A stretch of 64,000 bases of DNA from Falsochrobactrum shanghaiense. Its GTDB lineage: Bacteria > Pseudomonadota > Alphaproteobacteria > Rhizobiales > Rhizobiaceae. The notes under the pieces are model-generated. The model made no database searches. It was not told the DNA's origin and was given only the letters and a program-made list of their open reading frames with translations. A program made the position numbers and the translations under genes. Positions 31,499-41,565 of the stretch are shown here, piece by piece; position 1 is the stretch's first letter; every line of letters starts with the position of its first letter. The DNA is taken from NCBI RefSeq assembly GCF_003149535.1, contig NZ_QGDB01000002.1, positions 682,001 to 746,000 of the forward strand, in the 5' to 3' direction.

Positions 31499-31652
31499 GA
31501 CGGGATTATAGCACCGAGTAGCACGCTTTGTATCGCATTTTGTTGCACAGTATGTAGCACAAAACGGTACGTTTAACATCGAACCAGCAATATAAAATAC
31601 GCCTAAGCGCTTGATATCACTATATAATTATCGTTTAATAGCGTGAAATTAA
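31499..31652. promoter_or_regulatory. integrase promoter and attachment region
   Basis: The gap between int and the 3' end of tRNA-His has GTAGCAC twice (31518-31524 and 31554-31560), plus TAGCAC at 31509-31514. This matches the first half of the CI operators. They may be integrase arm sites or CI sites. The core attachment sequence should run into the tRNA 3' half; its second copy lies outside the window. Confidence 0.55.
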
Positions 31653-31729
31653 TGGTACGGTCGGTTGGAGTTGAACCAACGACCTCAGGAGCCACAATCC
31701 TGCGCTCTAACCAACTGAGCTACGACCGC
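31653..31729 (-). tRNA. tRNA-His (GTG), probable attB
   Basis: All arms pair. The anticodon stem CAGGA/TCCTG surrounds TTGTGGC, anticodon GTG. The discriminator is A and CCA is encoded. No extra G-1 opposite C73 is present, as known for a group of alphaproteobacteria whose HisRS accepts A73 without G-1. The 3' end faces the integrase, so the prophage kept the tRNA intact. Confidence 0.95.
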
Positions 31730-32083
31730 GTACCTTGCTATCAGCAGTTTTACGCCTAGAGCGCTCGCTGACAGGGGGTCACATACGGAGAATCGGTTCA
31801 TATTGCAAGAGATTATAACGCCCTTTCAGCAAGAAATCCCCATTTGACCGCCAGAATGATCGGATCATTAAAATTGCTCGGGTTTTGCTTACCATATTTT
31901 ACGCATGAATGTGCGCAAATACGGATATTCGCCGGACACGTAAAATTGCCCGGCACGCATTAACTAATGGAACAGAAAGTGGGGTCCATATCAAAGGCCA
32001 ATATGGACCCGATGCCTCGATAGGCTTATTAACAGTAAGTTAAGAAGCCCAAGGGCGGTTGAACGAACAGGTAAAGGAACGGT
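31730..32083. promoter_or_regulatory. intergenic region upstream of pdhS with a 10-bp inverted repeat
   Basis: No gene is seen. GGGTCCATAT (31982-31991) and ATATGGACCC (32001-32010) form a perfect inverted repeat with 9 bases between, about 75 nt before the pdhS start. It could be an operator or an RNA hairpin in the leader; no T-run follows. Confidence 0.5.
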
Positions 32084-35000
32084 ATGTCCGAATCATACCC
32101 CTTCATCGATATTGCCGCGCTGGATGATGTCCGCGAAGGTTTTGTAAAGGGCGACGCGCAGCTCATACTCACGCGCGACCTTGCAACGATATTGTGGGTC
32201 AATGGCCCCGGTGCTGCGTTGTTTGGCTCTGGCCATATCGAAGATATGATCGGCCGCGAACCCGATCTGCCAATAGCCACCCGCCGCCAGATTGCCAGTT
32301 CCAGCGATGAGGCAGGCAATCAGGCCCGCATGGTGGCCGTTCGTCTTGGCGGCGGCGTGCGTTCGGAACTCACCCGCCTGCACATTTCCCGCATCACGCT
32401 TCCCTCTGGCGTCGAAGCGCTGCTGCTTGCAGCCTCGCAGCAGGATAAGCGGCCCCAAACGCTTATTTCAGGTCTGGCGAGCGACGCCACCCATGTGGCG
32501 CTGCTCGATGAAAAGGCTCAGCTCATTGCCGCCAATCAGCATTTTGCTTCTCTCGATATTTCTGAAAGCACGCTTGAAGACCTGATCGTCGAAGCTGCCG
32601 ATTCATCCGATCGTATCGTCAAACGCCGCATTCGCGCAGGCAAACACTCGGTTCCGGGCGCGATAGCGCGCCTGTCTGACGATCCGGCCCTGCATCTTCT
32701 TTGCGTGATTGGCGAAACGTCCGCAAATGCGCGGACCTCCCCCACGCCTGAAAAAGCTTCTGCCGCACATGAAACGCAAGAAGCGGTTTCCAGCGAGCAG
32801 ACTATCGTAGAATCGGGACCGAAAGCCTTCGCCTTCGACCGCGATGGCCCGCCTGCCCGTTTTATCTGGAAGACAGACGCGGATGGTTCTTTTACCGAAG
32901 TCTCGCCGGAACTGGGCGTCATCATCGGCCCGAATGCCGCAGACGTGATCGGAAGGCGTTTTGCAGAAGTCGCGACCGTCTTCGGTTTTGATACCGATGG
33001 GGCGATCTCCGCGCTTTTGCAGAAACGCGATACCTGGTCGGGCAAACGCCTGTTCTGGCCCGTCGAAGGGACAAATTTGCGCGTTCCGGTGGAACTGGCC
33101 GCGCTGCCTGTCCAGTCGCGCGACCGCGAATTCGTAGGTTTCCGTGGCTTTGGCCTTGTGCGTCCATCCGAGGCCGAGGAAGACCCCGAAGCGATTGGTC
33201 TGGTTCTGGCAGGCGGAATTCCGCAAAAACGCGAACCCGAAGCCACCCCTTCGGCAAGCGACGACGACATGGATGATGCGCTGGCTCTTACCGAGGAAGT
33301 CGCCAATGACGACCGCCCGGAAGCGACCATCCCGCAACCGCCACTCAACCTCACGCCCAATGAAGGGCGCCGCGACTCAGACAAGGTCATCGAGCTTCTC
33401 AATGCCGCCGCGCGGGAAAAAATCGCTGCCGATCAGGCAAGGCTGCTCAAGAAAGAGGAACACGCAGAGCCGCGACCCGAAGGTGGCCTGACTGCAACCG
33501 AGCGTAATGCTTTTCGCGAAATTGCGGATCGTCTGCGCAGGCAGGGCCTTGCCAATTCACGACAGGACGGCCACGCGGTAAAGTCCCCCGCACCTGAAGA
33601 CGTCAATGCAGGAACGCCGGTCTCGCAGGAACCAAAAGCCGACAAAACCCCAGCAGTTACGGCTACAGGCGGCAACCGCATTACGACGGACGAAACCACG
33701 CTGCTGGCCAATCTGCCTGTGGCGGTGCTCATTCATGCGGGCGATGAGATTCATTATGCCAATCAGGCGTTTCTGGACCTGAGCGGTTATGAAACTCTTG
33801 ACGCAATACACGAGGCAGGCGGCGTGGAAGTGCTGTTTAACAGCGAGCCTGACGACAGCGAAAAGCACCAGAGCATGATGCTGCGCCATGCCGATGGCGG
33901 TGAAGAGCCGGTGGACGCGCATCTGAATATCATCGGATGGCGCAACGGCCGTGCGCTCATGCTCAGCCTGATACCAGCGACGCCGGTTGCAGTGGAAGCA
34001 ACAGCCAAGGAAGACAATACCGAGAAACAGGCCCTTGATTCACAGGTCGAGGAACTGAAAACCATCCTCGATACAGCGACCGACGGGGTTGTCCTGATCG
34101 ATCCGGAAGGCCGCATACGCTCGATGAACCATTCCGCTGCTGCTCTTTTCGGTTATGAGAACGAGGAGACGGAAGGCAAGTTTTTCTCGATGCTTTTTGC
34201 CATTGAGAGCCAGCGTGCCGCAATGGATTATCTGCACGGGCTTTCCGACAATGGCGTGTTAAGCGTTCTGAATGACGGGCGCGAAGTCATCGGTCGTGAG
34301 GCAAAGGGCGGCTTCATTCCGCTGTTCATGACCATCGGCAAGCTGCCGCAGGCGCGCGGTTTCTGCGCTGTCCTGCGCGACATCACGCAGTGGAAGCGCA
34401 CCGAGGAAGAACTGACCAATGCGCGCAAGGAAGCCGAACGTGCCTCGTCTGAAAAAACCGAATTTCTTGCGCGCATCAGCCATGAAATCCGCACGCCGCT
34501 CAACGCGATCATCGGCTTTTCGGAACTGATGTCCGATGAAAGATTCGGCCCCATCGGCAATGAGCGTTATCGCGACTATCTTCGCGACATCAACCGCTCC
34601 GGTAATCATGTGCTGGCGCTGGTCAATGATCTGCTTGATATTTCCAAGATCGAAGCTGGCGCGCTCGACATGCAGTTCGAGGCCGTTTCACTCAATGACG
34701 CCATTGGTGAAGCCATCGCATTGATGCAGCCGCAGGCCAATCGCGACCGCGTGATCATCCGCTCCAGCTTCCAGTCCAACCTGCCCGATATTGTCGCCGA
34801 TGCCCGCTCCATCAAGCAGGTGGCGCTCAATCTGCTGTCAAATGCTGTCCGCTTCACCGCGACAGGCGGACAGGTCATCGTCTCGACCAATTACGAACTG
34901 AACGGCGATGTGGTCATGCGGGTGCGCGATACGGGCGTCGGCATGAGCAAGGCAGAAGTCGAACAGGCGCTCAAGCCTTTCCGGCAGGTCAACACCATGC

Positions 35001-35176
35001 AGCGCCGCCAGTTGGAAAACAACAAAGACTGGCGCAACGAGGGTACGGGCCTCGGCCTCCCGCTGACCAAGGCGATGGTCGAGGCAAACCGCGCCCAGTT
35101 CGCCATCGATTCGACACCGGGACAGGGAACGGTGGTCGAAATCGTCTTTCCGCCTACACGCGTTCTGGCGGACTGA
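32084..35176 (+). CDS. pdhS: cell-cycle histidine kinase PdhS
   Basis: The 1030-aa soluble kinase has a long variable sensor region, PAS domains at about 560-650 and 690-790, a HisKA domain with phospho-His800 (FLARISHEIRTPL) and a HATPase domain (LLSNAVRFT, GTGLGLPL). No membrane helix is seen. Length and order match Brucella PdhS, which sits at the old pole, acts on DivK and is essential for the asymmetric cell cycle in B. abortus. AAAGGAACGGT precedes ATG. Prophage insertion at tRNA-His lies just upstream but leaves a 350-nt promoter region. Confidence 0.92.
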   Translation: MSESYPFIDIAALDDVREGFVKGDAQLILTRDLATILWVNGPGAALFGSGHIEDMIGREPDLPIATRRQIASSSDEAGNQARMVAVRLGGGVRSELTRLHISRITLPSGVEALLLAASQQDKRPQTLISGLASDATHVALLDEKAQLIAANQHFASLDISESTLEDLIVEAADSSDRIVKRRIRAGKHSVPGAIARLSDDPALHLLCVIGETSANARTSPTPEKASAAHETQEAVSSEQTIVESGPKAFAFDRDGPPARFIWKTDADGSFTEVSPELGVIIGPNAADVIGRRFAEVATVFGFDTDGAISALLQKRDTWSGKRLFWPVEGTNLRVPVELAALPVQSRDREFVGFRGFGLVRPSEAEEDPEAIGLVLAGGIPQKREPEATPSASDDDMDDALALTEEVANDDRPEATIPQPPLNLTPNEGRRDSDKVIELLNAAAREKIAADQARLLKKEEHAEPRPEGGLTATERNAFREIADRLRRQGLANSRQDGHAVKSPAPEDVNAGTPVSQEPKADKTPAVTATGGNRITTDETTLLANLPVAVLIHAGDEIHYANQAFLDLSGYETLDAIHEAGGVEVLFNSEPDDSEKHQSMMLRHADGGEEPVDAHLNIIGWRNGRALMLSLIPATPVAVEATAKEDNTEKQALDSQVEELKTILDTATDGVVLIDPEGRIRSMNHSAAALFGYENEETEGKFFSMLFAIESQRAAMDYLHGLSDNGVLSVLNDGREVIGREAKGGFIPLFMTIGKLPQARGFCAVLRDITQWKRTEEELTNARKEAERASSEKTEFLARISHEIRTPLNAIIGFSELMSDERFGPIGNERYRDYLRDINRSGNHVLALVNDLLDISKIEAGALDMQFEAVSLNDAIGEAIALMQPQANRDRVIIRSSFQSNLPDIVADARSIKQVALNLLSNAVRFTATGGQVIVSTNYELNGDVVMRVRDTGVGMSKAEVEQALKPFRQVNTMQRRQLENNKDWRNEGTGLGLPLTKAMVEANRAQFAIDSTPGQGTVVEIVFPPTRVLAD

Positions 35177-35300
35177 TATAATGCATCCTGCTGGAGAAAC
35201 GTTGTAACGAATGCCGTTTTCGTACCGTCAGCAGTTTGCCTTGCTGTCATGATGGTTTACTGGTTGCAGCAGGAAATATGTTTCACTGATCGGATGGTTG

Positions 35301-37244
35301 ATGCGCTGGCCTAAATTTATGCGCCTTGTTATTGCGGTTGTCATTCTTGGTGCGGCGGCGGCGGCAACCCTGCTCGCGGTGATGCCCTTCATCGTTTCGA
35401 CAGATGCAATTCGTATACGCGTGGCGCAGGAGATCAGTGCCTGGACCGGATATAGCGTCGAATTGCGGCAGGCCCCGCGCCTGCGGGTCTTTCCCGTCTT
35501 GCGCGCTTCGCTCAGCGGCGTAACTTTAAGCAAAGTTTCCGGTCATGGCGCAGGGCCGTTGATGAGCGCCGACCGCATCGATGTGGAGCTTTCGCCTTTT
35601 GACGCGCTCATGGGGCGGCTTTCATTCTCCGAAACGCAAATCGTGCGGCCCCATTTCAACATTGGCGGCCCGGTTGAAAATTTTTCGGAGCTTCTCAACG
35701 CCATAGCCAGTTCCAACGGACGCCTTGGCACTGCCATACGCGCGCAGCGCGCATTGTTGAAGCAAGGTTCCAATGACGACAAGGCGCTTGCCGCGCAACT
35801 GGCATCGCAGCCTTTTGGCCGCGTCGTGGTGCGCGACGGCACGATCTCGTTCAATCGTCCCGATGCCGAAAATGATGCGGAAGATAAGCCCGATCCGCAA
35901 CAGCAGATCACCGCTTTGAATGCCACACTCGAATGGCCGCGCACCTCCAGTCCGGCAACTCTCAAGGGCAGTGGGCAATGGCGCGGTGAAGGCACGCAAT
36001 TCAGCCTGAGTGCAGCGCAGGCCCTGCCGCTTCTTGCCGGCGGCATGTCGGATGTGAGCGCAAGCTTCAATGCAACCCCTCTCAATCTCAGCTTTCAGGG
36101 CAAGGCCAATATTTCCGATGATCGCTTTTTTGAGGGCGCCCTTGGTATAAAAACCCCTTCCCTGCATGGCGCCGTGCGCTGGCTGGGCTTGCCGTCGGTG
36201 GTAGGGCGCACCGAAATCGGCGTTTTCTCGCTTGATTCAACGATCACCTCCACATCACACCGGCTCAAATTCGCCAATGTCGAAATGACCACAGACGAAA
36301 GCCCGGCCAAAGGCGTGATCGAAATCGGCTTCGAGCGCGAGCAGCCTGCCGTAACGGGAACGCTGGCTTTCGAGAAACTGGATTTGCGCCGGCTCTTTTC
36401 CATATTCGTGCCATTGCCCGATAACCGCCCCCGTTCGCCCAACGAACGCGACCAGAACAGCCGCGATATGATCGATACGAGCTTTATCGACCGTGCCGAG
36501 CTGGATTTGCGTCTTTCCGCCCAGAATGCGACTGCCGGACCGATTACGCTGACAGGTGTCGCCGCCGCCGTGCAGATACGCGGCGGACGCGCCATATTCG
36601 ATATTGGCGATGCCAGGGCATTCGACGGTATCGTGCAGGCCAATCTGCAAATCGTACGCGATCTGAAATCAGCCACGGGTGAATTGCGCTTTAATGCGTC
36701 CGACATCGCCAGCTCGCAATTGTTTGCAGCGCTGGGCTATGAAAAGCCATTCATCAACGGCAAGGGCAATATCTCGCTGTTCATGAAAGGACCGGCCAAT
36801 CGCTGGTCCAGCCTGCTTGCCAATGCGCAAGGCAATGTATCCGTGCAGCTCAACAACGGCCAGATGCAGGGTTTTTCGGTGCAGGACTTCTTGACCAAGG
36901 CGCAGAGCCAGCGCTTTTTCGCGCTTGAACGGCAGGAAAATGTCGCGCTCGCCTTTAACCGGCTGGACCTGAAGGCCAATCTTTCCGAAGGCGTGGCAAC
37001 CTTGGAAAATGCCCGCGTCGACACATCGGACGGCACGCTCAATCTGGCCGGTATCGTGCCTTTCGTGGATCGCAGCCTCGCACTTAGCGGTGAAGTGATC
37101 TTTCCCGGCACCCAGCCCGAGCAACAGCCCGACACTGCCGAAGGACAGCAGGCCGAAACGCCTGCGGCAAAGCCGCCGCTGCATTTCTTCGTCGGCGGCT
37201 CATGGGACCGGCCCTTTATTTCGCCATCGGGACCAGTGCAGTAA
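35301..37244 (+). CDS. AsmA-family membrane protein
   Basis: The 647-aa protein has one N-terminal membrane helix (about 7-30), the AsmA opening (TGYSVELRQAPRLRVFPVLRASLSGVTLS) and a C-terminal AsmA_2-like part ending in a proline-rich tail. AsmA-like proteins bridge or influence lipid traffic to the outer membrane. ATG at 35301 is taken rather than the TTG before it. It follows pdhS by 124 nt on the same strand. Confidence 0.85.
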   Translation: MRWPKFMRLVIAVVILGAAAAATLLAVMPFIVSTDAIRIRVAQEISAWTGYSVELRQAPRLRVFPVLRASLSGVTLSKVSGHGAGPLMSADRIDVELSPFDALMGRLSFSETQIVRPHFNIGGPVENFSELLNAIASSNGRLGTAIRAQRALLKQGSNDDKALAAQLASQPFGRVVVRDGTISFNRPDAENDAEDKPDPQQQITALNATLEWPRTSSPATLKGSGQWRGEGTQFSLSAAQALPLLAGGMSDVSASFNATPLNLSFQGKANISDDRFFEGALGIKTPSLHGAVRWLGLPSVVGRTEIGVFSLDSTITSTSHRLKFANVEMTTDESPAKGVIEIGFEREQPAVTGTLAFEKLDLRRLFSIFVPLPDNRPRSPNERDQNSRDMIDTSFIDRAELDLRLSAQNATAGPITLTGVAAAVQIRGGRAIFDIGDARAFDGIVQANLQIVRDLKSATGELRFNASDIASSQLFAALGYEKPFINGKGNISLFMKGPANRWSSLLANAQGNVSVQLNNGQMQGFSVQDFLTKAQSQRFFALERQENVALAFNRLDLKANLSEGVATLENARVDTSDGTLNLAGIVPFVDRSLALSGEVIFPGTQPEQQPDTAEGQQAETPAAKPPLHFFVGGSWDRPFISPSGPVQ

Positions 37245-37262
37245 ACGGCCTTTTACTTTTAT

Positions 37263-38084
37263 TTATGTCATGCGGAACGCCGCCTGCTCGTCGCGGCGGC
37301 GCTGCACTTCGCGGCGCTTGTTGATAACCGATGCGATGATGACGCCTATCGTCACCAGAGCAATCAGGATGGTACAGATCGCATTGATTTCAGGTGTTAC
37401 GCCAAGACGCACTTGGCTATAGATTTTCATCGGCAGCGTCGTCGCCCCCGGCCCCGATGTGAAGCTTGCAATCACCAGATCGTCGAGCGAGAGCGTGAAG
37501 GCGAGCATCCAGCCCGACACCACGGCAGGCAGGATGACCGGCAATGTGACCTTCATGAAGGTCGTTACCGGTGTCGCGCCCAGATCCATCGCCGCTTCTT
37601 CCAAAGAGCGGTCGAAGCTGAGCAAACGCGACTGCACGACTACCGCAACAAAGCACATGGAGAATGTGATATGCGCCAGTGTCACCGTCCAGAAACCACG
37701 GTCGAAATTCATCGCCACGAATAAAAGCAACAGCGACAGGCCGGTAATGACGTCGGGCATGACCAGCGGAGCATAGACCATGCCGGAAAACAGGATACGA
37801 CCGCGAAAGCGTGTGTAACGCGTGAGCGCGATGGCCGCGAACGTTCCCAGTACCGTGGCAATGGTTGCCGATAAAAATCCGACGCGGATCGTCACCCAGG
37901 CTGCATCCATAAGCGCCTGATTTCTGAACAACTCACCATACCAGCGGGTCGAAAAGCCCGCCCAGACAGTGACCAGCCGGGATTCATTAAACGAATAAAT
38001 GACCAGAAGCACGATCGGCAGATAGAGAAAGGCAAAACCGAGCGCCACCGAGGCAATATTGAAGCGGGACCAGCTATTTTGCAT
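37263..38084 (-). CDS. potI: putrescine ABC transporter permease PotI
   Basis: The 273-aa permease has six hydrophobic segments and the EAA loop (EEAAMDLGATPVTTFMKVTLPVILP). It is the last gene of potFGHI, with one base between it and potH. PotI with PotH forms the membrane channel for polyamine uptake. Its order and similarity place it in the PotI/PotC group. Confidence 0.93.
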   Translation of the reverse strand: MQNSWSRFNIASVALGFAFLYLPIVLLVIYSFNESRLVTVWAGFSTRWYGELFRNQALMDAAWVTIRVGFLSATIATVLGTFAAIALTRYTRFRGRILFSGMVYAPLVMPDVITGLSLLLLFVAMNFDRGFWTVTLAHITFSMCFVAVVVQSRLLSFDRSLEEAAMDLGATPVTTFMKVTLPVILPAVVSGWMLAFTLSLDDLVIASFTSGPGATTLPMKIYSQVRLGVTPEINAICTILIALVTIGVIIASVINKRREVQRRRDEQAAFRMT

Positions 38085-38085
38085 C

Positions 38086-38997
38086 TTACCTCCCCTTTTC
38101 CTGTTGCCGCGCCTGTATCTGCTGGAAGATGACGATCGGCACGATCAGCAGAAGAAGAAGCACCACCGCCACCGCAGACGAAACCGGCCAGTCGCGATTG
38201 GAGAAAAACTCGCTCCAGATCGTTTTGCCGATCATCAGCGTCTGCGATCCGCCCAGCAGATCGGGGATGACGAATTCGCCCACGGCTGGAATGAAGACAA
38301 GGAAGCAGCCTGCCACAACGCCCGCAAGCGACAGCGGGAACGTGATTTTCCAGAAAGCCGCAATCGGCGTGCAACCCAGATCCTGCGCTGCTTCGATCAG
38401 TGAATAATCCAGCTTTTCCAGCGAGGAATAGATCGGCAGCACCATGAAAGGCAGATAGGAGTAGACGATGCCGATATAGACCGCCGTATCCGTGTTGAGG
38501 ATGGTGAGCGGCGTATCGATGATATTGAGCCACATCAGAAACTGGTTGAGCAGACCTTCAGGCTTCAGAATCCCGATCCATGCATAGACGCGGATCAGGA
38601 AAGACGTCCAGAAGGGCAGGATCACCAGCATCAGCAGCGTCGCGCGAATGCTCGCTGGCGCGCGGGCGATGCCATAGGCCATCGGATAGGCGACGATGAG
38701 CGTCAGAACGGTTGAAATACCGGCAATGCGCACGCTCGACAGATAGGCTTTATAATAAAGCGGGTCGTCCAGCAGCCACAGATAATTGGCAAAGGAAAGC
38801 TGCTTTATGCTTTCCCACGCCTGTGCGAAGCCCTGCCCCAGATCAATGGTCGGCATATAGGGCGGAATCGCCATCGTGACTTCCGACAGGGAAATCTTGA
38901 AGACGATGAAAAACGGCACCAGAAAGAAGACCAGCAGCCACAGATAAGGCACTGCGATAACGAGACGGCTGGTGATGGAAGCGATCAGCTTGTGCAT
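38086..38997 (-). CDS. potH: putrescine ABC transporter permease PotH
   Basis: The 303-aa permease has about six membrane segments and the EAA loop (IEAAQDLGCTPIAAFWKITFPLSLAG). It is between potG (13 nt) and potI and pairs with PotI. Confidence 0.93.
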   Translation of the reverse strand: MHKLIASITSRLVIAVPYLWLLVFFLVPFFIVFKISLSEVTMAIPPYMPTIDLGQGFAQAWESIKQLSFANYLWLLDDPLYYKAYLSSVRIAGISTVLTLIVAYPMAYGIARAPASIRATLLMLVILPFWTSFLIRVYAWIGILKPEGLLNQFLMWLNIIDTPLTILNTDTAVYIGIVYSYLPFMVLPIYSSLEKLDYSLIEAAQDLGCTPIAAFWKITFPLSLAGVVAGCFLVFIPAVGEFVIPDLLGGSQTLMIGKTIWSEFFSNRDWPVSSAVAVVLLLLLIVPIVIFQQIQARQQEKGR

Positions 38998-39010
38998 GGG
39001 GCACTCCTCA

Positions 39011-40156
39011 TCAGGCTGTCAGTACCAAACCGGCGTCTGTGTCAAAGGACACCCAGACGCGCTCGTCATAAGTCAGCGGGTTATCCGTCTTGCGCACGGC
39101 GTTCAGGCTTGCGGCCTTGATCGTGCGCCCATTGTCGAGCCGCACATGAAAAACACTCATATCGCCAAAATAGGCAATGTCCCACAATTCGCCCTCGACC
39201 GCATTGACCGAAGTTTCTTCCGGTCTATCGCGCGTGATGCGGGTTTTTTCCGGGCGCACGGCATACCAGACCTTCTGGCCCGCTTCGAGTTGCTTGCGGG
39301 TTTCCGTCTGGATGTGAAAGCCGAATTTTTCGGTGGCGATTTCCGCTTCGCCATTGGCAGCCTTCACCACTTCGCCTTCGATAATATTCACATTGCCGAT
39401 GAAGTCGGCCACGAATTTGGAACTCGGCGCTTCATAGACTTCCGCTGGCGTCGCCACCTGCATGATGCGCCCCCTGTCCATCACCGCAATACGGTCGGAC
39501 ATGGTCATCGCTTCTTCCTGATCATGCGTCACCACCATGAAGGTAAGGCCCAGCTTGACCTGCAAATCCATCAGCTCGAACTGGGTCTGCTCGCGCAGTT
39601 TCTTGTCGAGCGCACCGAGCGGCTCATCGAGAAGCAGAACTTTCGGGCGCTTGGCAACGGCGCGGGCAAGCGCCACGCGCTGGCGCTGTCCGCCGGAAAG
39701 CTGATGCGGCTTGCGCTTGCCATATTGCTCCAGTTTGACCAGCTTGAGCATTTCGGCCACGCGCGCATCGATTTCCGATTTCGCCATGCCGTCCTGCTTG
39801 AGGCCGAAGGCAATATTATTCTCGACCGTCATATGCGGAAACAGCGCATAGGACTGAAACATCATGTTGACCGGTCGCTTATAGGGCGGGATGCCGCGCA
39901 AATCCTGACCATCCAGCATGATGCGGCCTGAAGTCGGCTCTTCAAATCCGGCCAGCATACGCATCAATGTGGTCTTGCCGCAGCCGGAAGCCCCCAGCAG
40001 CGAAAAGAACTCGCGATTGAAGACATTGAGCGACAGATCATCGACCGCGGTAAAATCGCCGAAAATCTTGGTCACATTCTCGAATGATATAAATGGCTTC
40101 GCAGCCGGATCATTCCATGGTGCGAATGTGCGGCGAAAGCTGCCAAAAGATTCCAT
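39011..40156 (-). CDS. potG: putrescine ABC transporter ATPase PotG
   Basis: The 381-aa ATPase has Walker A GASGCGKTT, signature LSGGQRQRVALARA, Walker B LLLDEPLGALD and a C-terminal TOBE domain. The start MESFGSFRRTF (40156) is chosen because the family begins here; a 70-codon frame upstream crosses a stem-loop and is rejected. Confidence 0.94.
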   Translation of the reverse strand: MESFGSFRRTFAPWNDPAAKPFISFENVTKIFGDFTAVDDLSLNVFNREFFSLLGASGCGKTTLMRMLAGFEEPTSGRIMLDGQDLRGIPPYKRPVNMMFQSYALFPHMTVENNIAFGLKQDGMAKSEIDARVAEMLKLVKLEQYGKRKPHQLSGGQRQRVALARAVAKRPKVLLLDEPLGALDKKLREQTQFELMDLQVKLGLTFMVVTHDQEEAMTMSDRIAVMDRGRIMQVATPAEVYEAPSSKFVADFIGNVNIIEGEVVKAANGEAEIATEKFGFHIQTETRKQLEAGQKVWYAVRPEKTRITRDRPEETSVNAVEGELWDIAYFGDMSVFHVRLDNGRTIKAASLNAVRKTDNPLTYDERVWVSFDTDAGLVLTA

Positions 40157-40220
40157 TCCGTTCCCCTGTTGCTGCTCAGGAACCCAAACGCCAAACAACC
40201 GGCCTGACGCTACAAGGCGC

Positions 40221-40254
40221 AGAGCGGCCCCCTGTCTGCACAGTGGGCCGCTCT
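40221..40254 (-). ncRNA. stem-loop between potF and potG
   Basis: AGAGCGGCCC (40221-40230) pairs perfectly with GGGCCGCTCT (40245-40254). There is no T-run in the direction of transcription. Such a hairpin after a binding-protein gene commonly stabilises its mRNA or lowers read-through, giving more PotF than PotGHI. It is an mRNA element, not a separate RNA gene. Confidence 0.6.
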
Positions 40255-40322
40255 TTACGATGTCAGAGGAAGCTTTACTTCCATGCGGGAGCCGATTGCA
40301 ATCCGCTCTTATAGGCCGAGTA

Positions 40323-41426
40323 TTACTGTCCTGTGACGATTTTGGTCCAGACGCGCGTGACGACACGCTGCGTTTTGGTGTCGTATGGCGTCGGCACGAA
40401 CAGCTTCTTCATTACTTCTTCATTCGGATAGATTTCCGGGTCGTCGAGGATTTCCTTGTTAATGAATTCCTGCGACGCCTTGTTGCCATTGGCGTAGAAA
40501 ACATAATCGGATGCCTTGGCCGCAACTTCCGGGCGCATGATATAATTCATGAATTCAAGCGCTTCGTCGACATTCTTCGCATCAGCCGGTATCGCCATCT
40601 GGTCGAACCAGATCAATGCGCCTTCCTTGGGGATCGAATAGCCGATTTCCACACCCTGATTTGCCTTTTCAGCACGATCGCGGGCCTGGAAAACGTCGCC
40701 CGAATAGCCAACCGCCATGCAGATGTCGCCATTGGCCAACGCATTGATATATTCGGACGAGTGGAACTTGCGGATATTGGGGCGGATTTTCAGATAAAGA
40801 TCCTGCGCCTTCTGAAGATCGTCCGGCGAAGGCGAGTTCGGATCAAGGCCGAGATAATTGAGCGCCGGGCGCAGCATTTCGCTTGCGGAATCGAGCAGAT
40901 AAATGCCGCAATCCTTGAGCTTGGCCGATTTTTCCGGGTCGAAAAGCGCATCCCATGAGTCAATCGTATCGGTGCCGAGCGCTTCCTGCACCTTGGCCTT
41001 ATTATAGCCGATGCCGGTGGTGCCCCACATATAGTTGATGGAATATTCGTTGCCCGGATCGTAGGTCGCAGCACGGGTCGAAATTTCGTCCCACATATTC
41101 TTGATATTGGGCAGCTTTTCCTTGTCGAGCTTCAAAAATACGCCCGCTGGAATCTGACGCCCCAGAAACTCGCCCGACGGCACGACCAGATCGTAGCCGC
41201 TGCCGCCTGCCAGAAGCTTGGTTTCAAGAAGTTCATTGGAATCATAAACGTCGTAAACGACCTTGATTCCGGTTTCCTTGGTAAAATCCGTAAGGATGGA
41301 ATCGTCGATATAATCCGACCAGTTATAGATATTGACCACCCGCTCCTGCGCACTTGCCGGGATTGCGGCAACGGATATGAGACCCGCCGCCATGGTTGTC
41401 GCCAGAAGAAAGGATTTGATCCTCAT
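40323..41426 (-). CDS. potF: periplasmic putrescine-binding protein PotF
   Basis: The 367-aa protein has a signal peptide (MRIKSFLLATTMAAGLISVAAIPASAQE) and the PotF/PotD fold: VVNIYNWSDYIDDSIL near the mature start, SIPKEGALIWFDQMAIP later. It captures polyamines for PotGHI. First gene of the operon. Confidence 0.94.
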   Translation of the reverse strand: MRIKSFLLATTMAAGLISVAAIPASAQERVVNIYNWSDYIDDSILTDFTKETGIKVVYDVYDSNELLETKLLAGGSGYDLVVPSGEFLGRQIPAGVFLKLDKEKLPNIKNMWDEISTRAATYDPGNEYSINYMWGTTGIGYNKAKVQEALGTDTIDSWDALFDPEKSAKLKDCGIYLLDSASEMLRPALNYLGLDPNSPSPDDLQKAQDLYLKIRPNIRKFHSSEYINALANGDICMAVGYSGDVFQARDRAEKANQGVEIGYSIPKEGALIWFDQMAIPADAKNVDEALEFMNYIMRPEVAAKASDYVFYANGNKASQEFINKEILDDPEIYPNEEVMKKLFVPTPYDTKTQRVVTRVWTKIVTGQ

Positions 41427-41565
41427 CGCCTACTCCATTCTGCACGACAATTTCCGGTGCAGGTTAAGGGTGGATAATTCAAGCTTCCACTTTTTTAGAT
41501 TGCACCGCATTCGTCAACAGGCTGACGCCATGACGAACACGAAAATTATTACTGTCATGAAATAT

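Noticed and set aside
38972-39931. Plus-strand frame (319 aa) opposite potG/potH
   Set aside because: Antisense of clear ABC transporter genes; rich in His, Arg and Phe as expected from a shadow.
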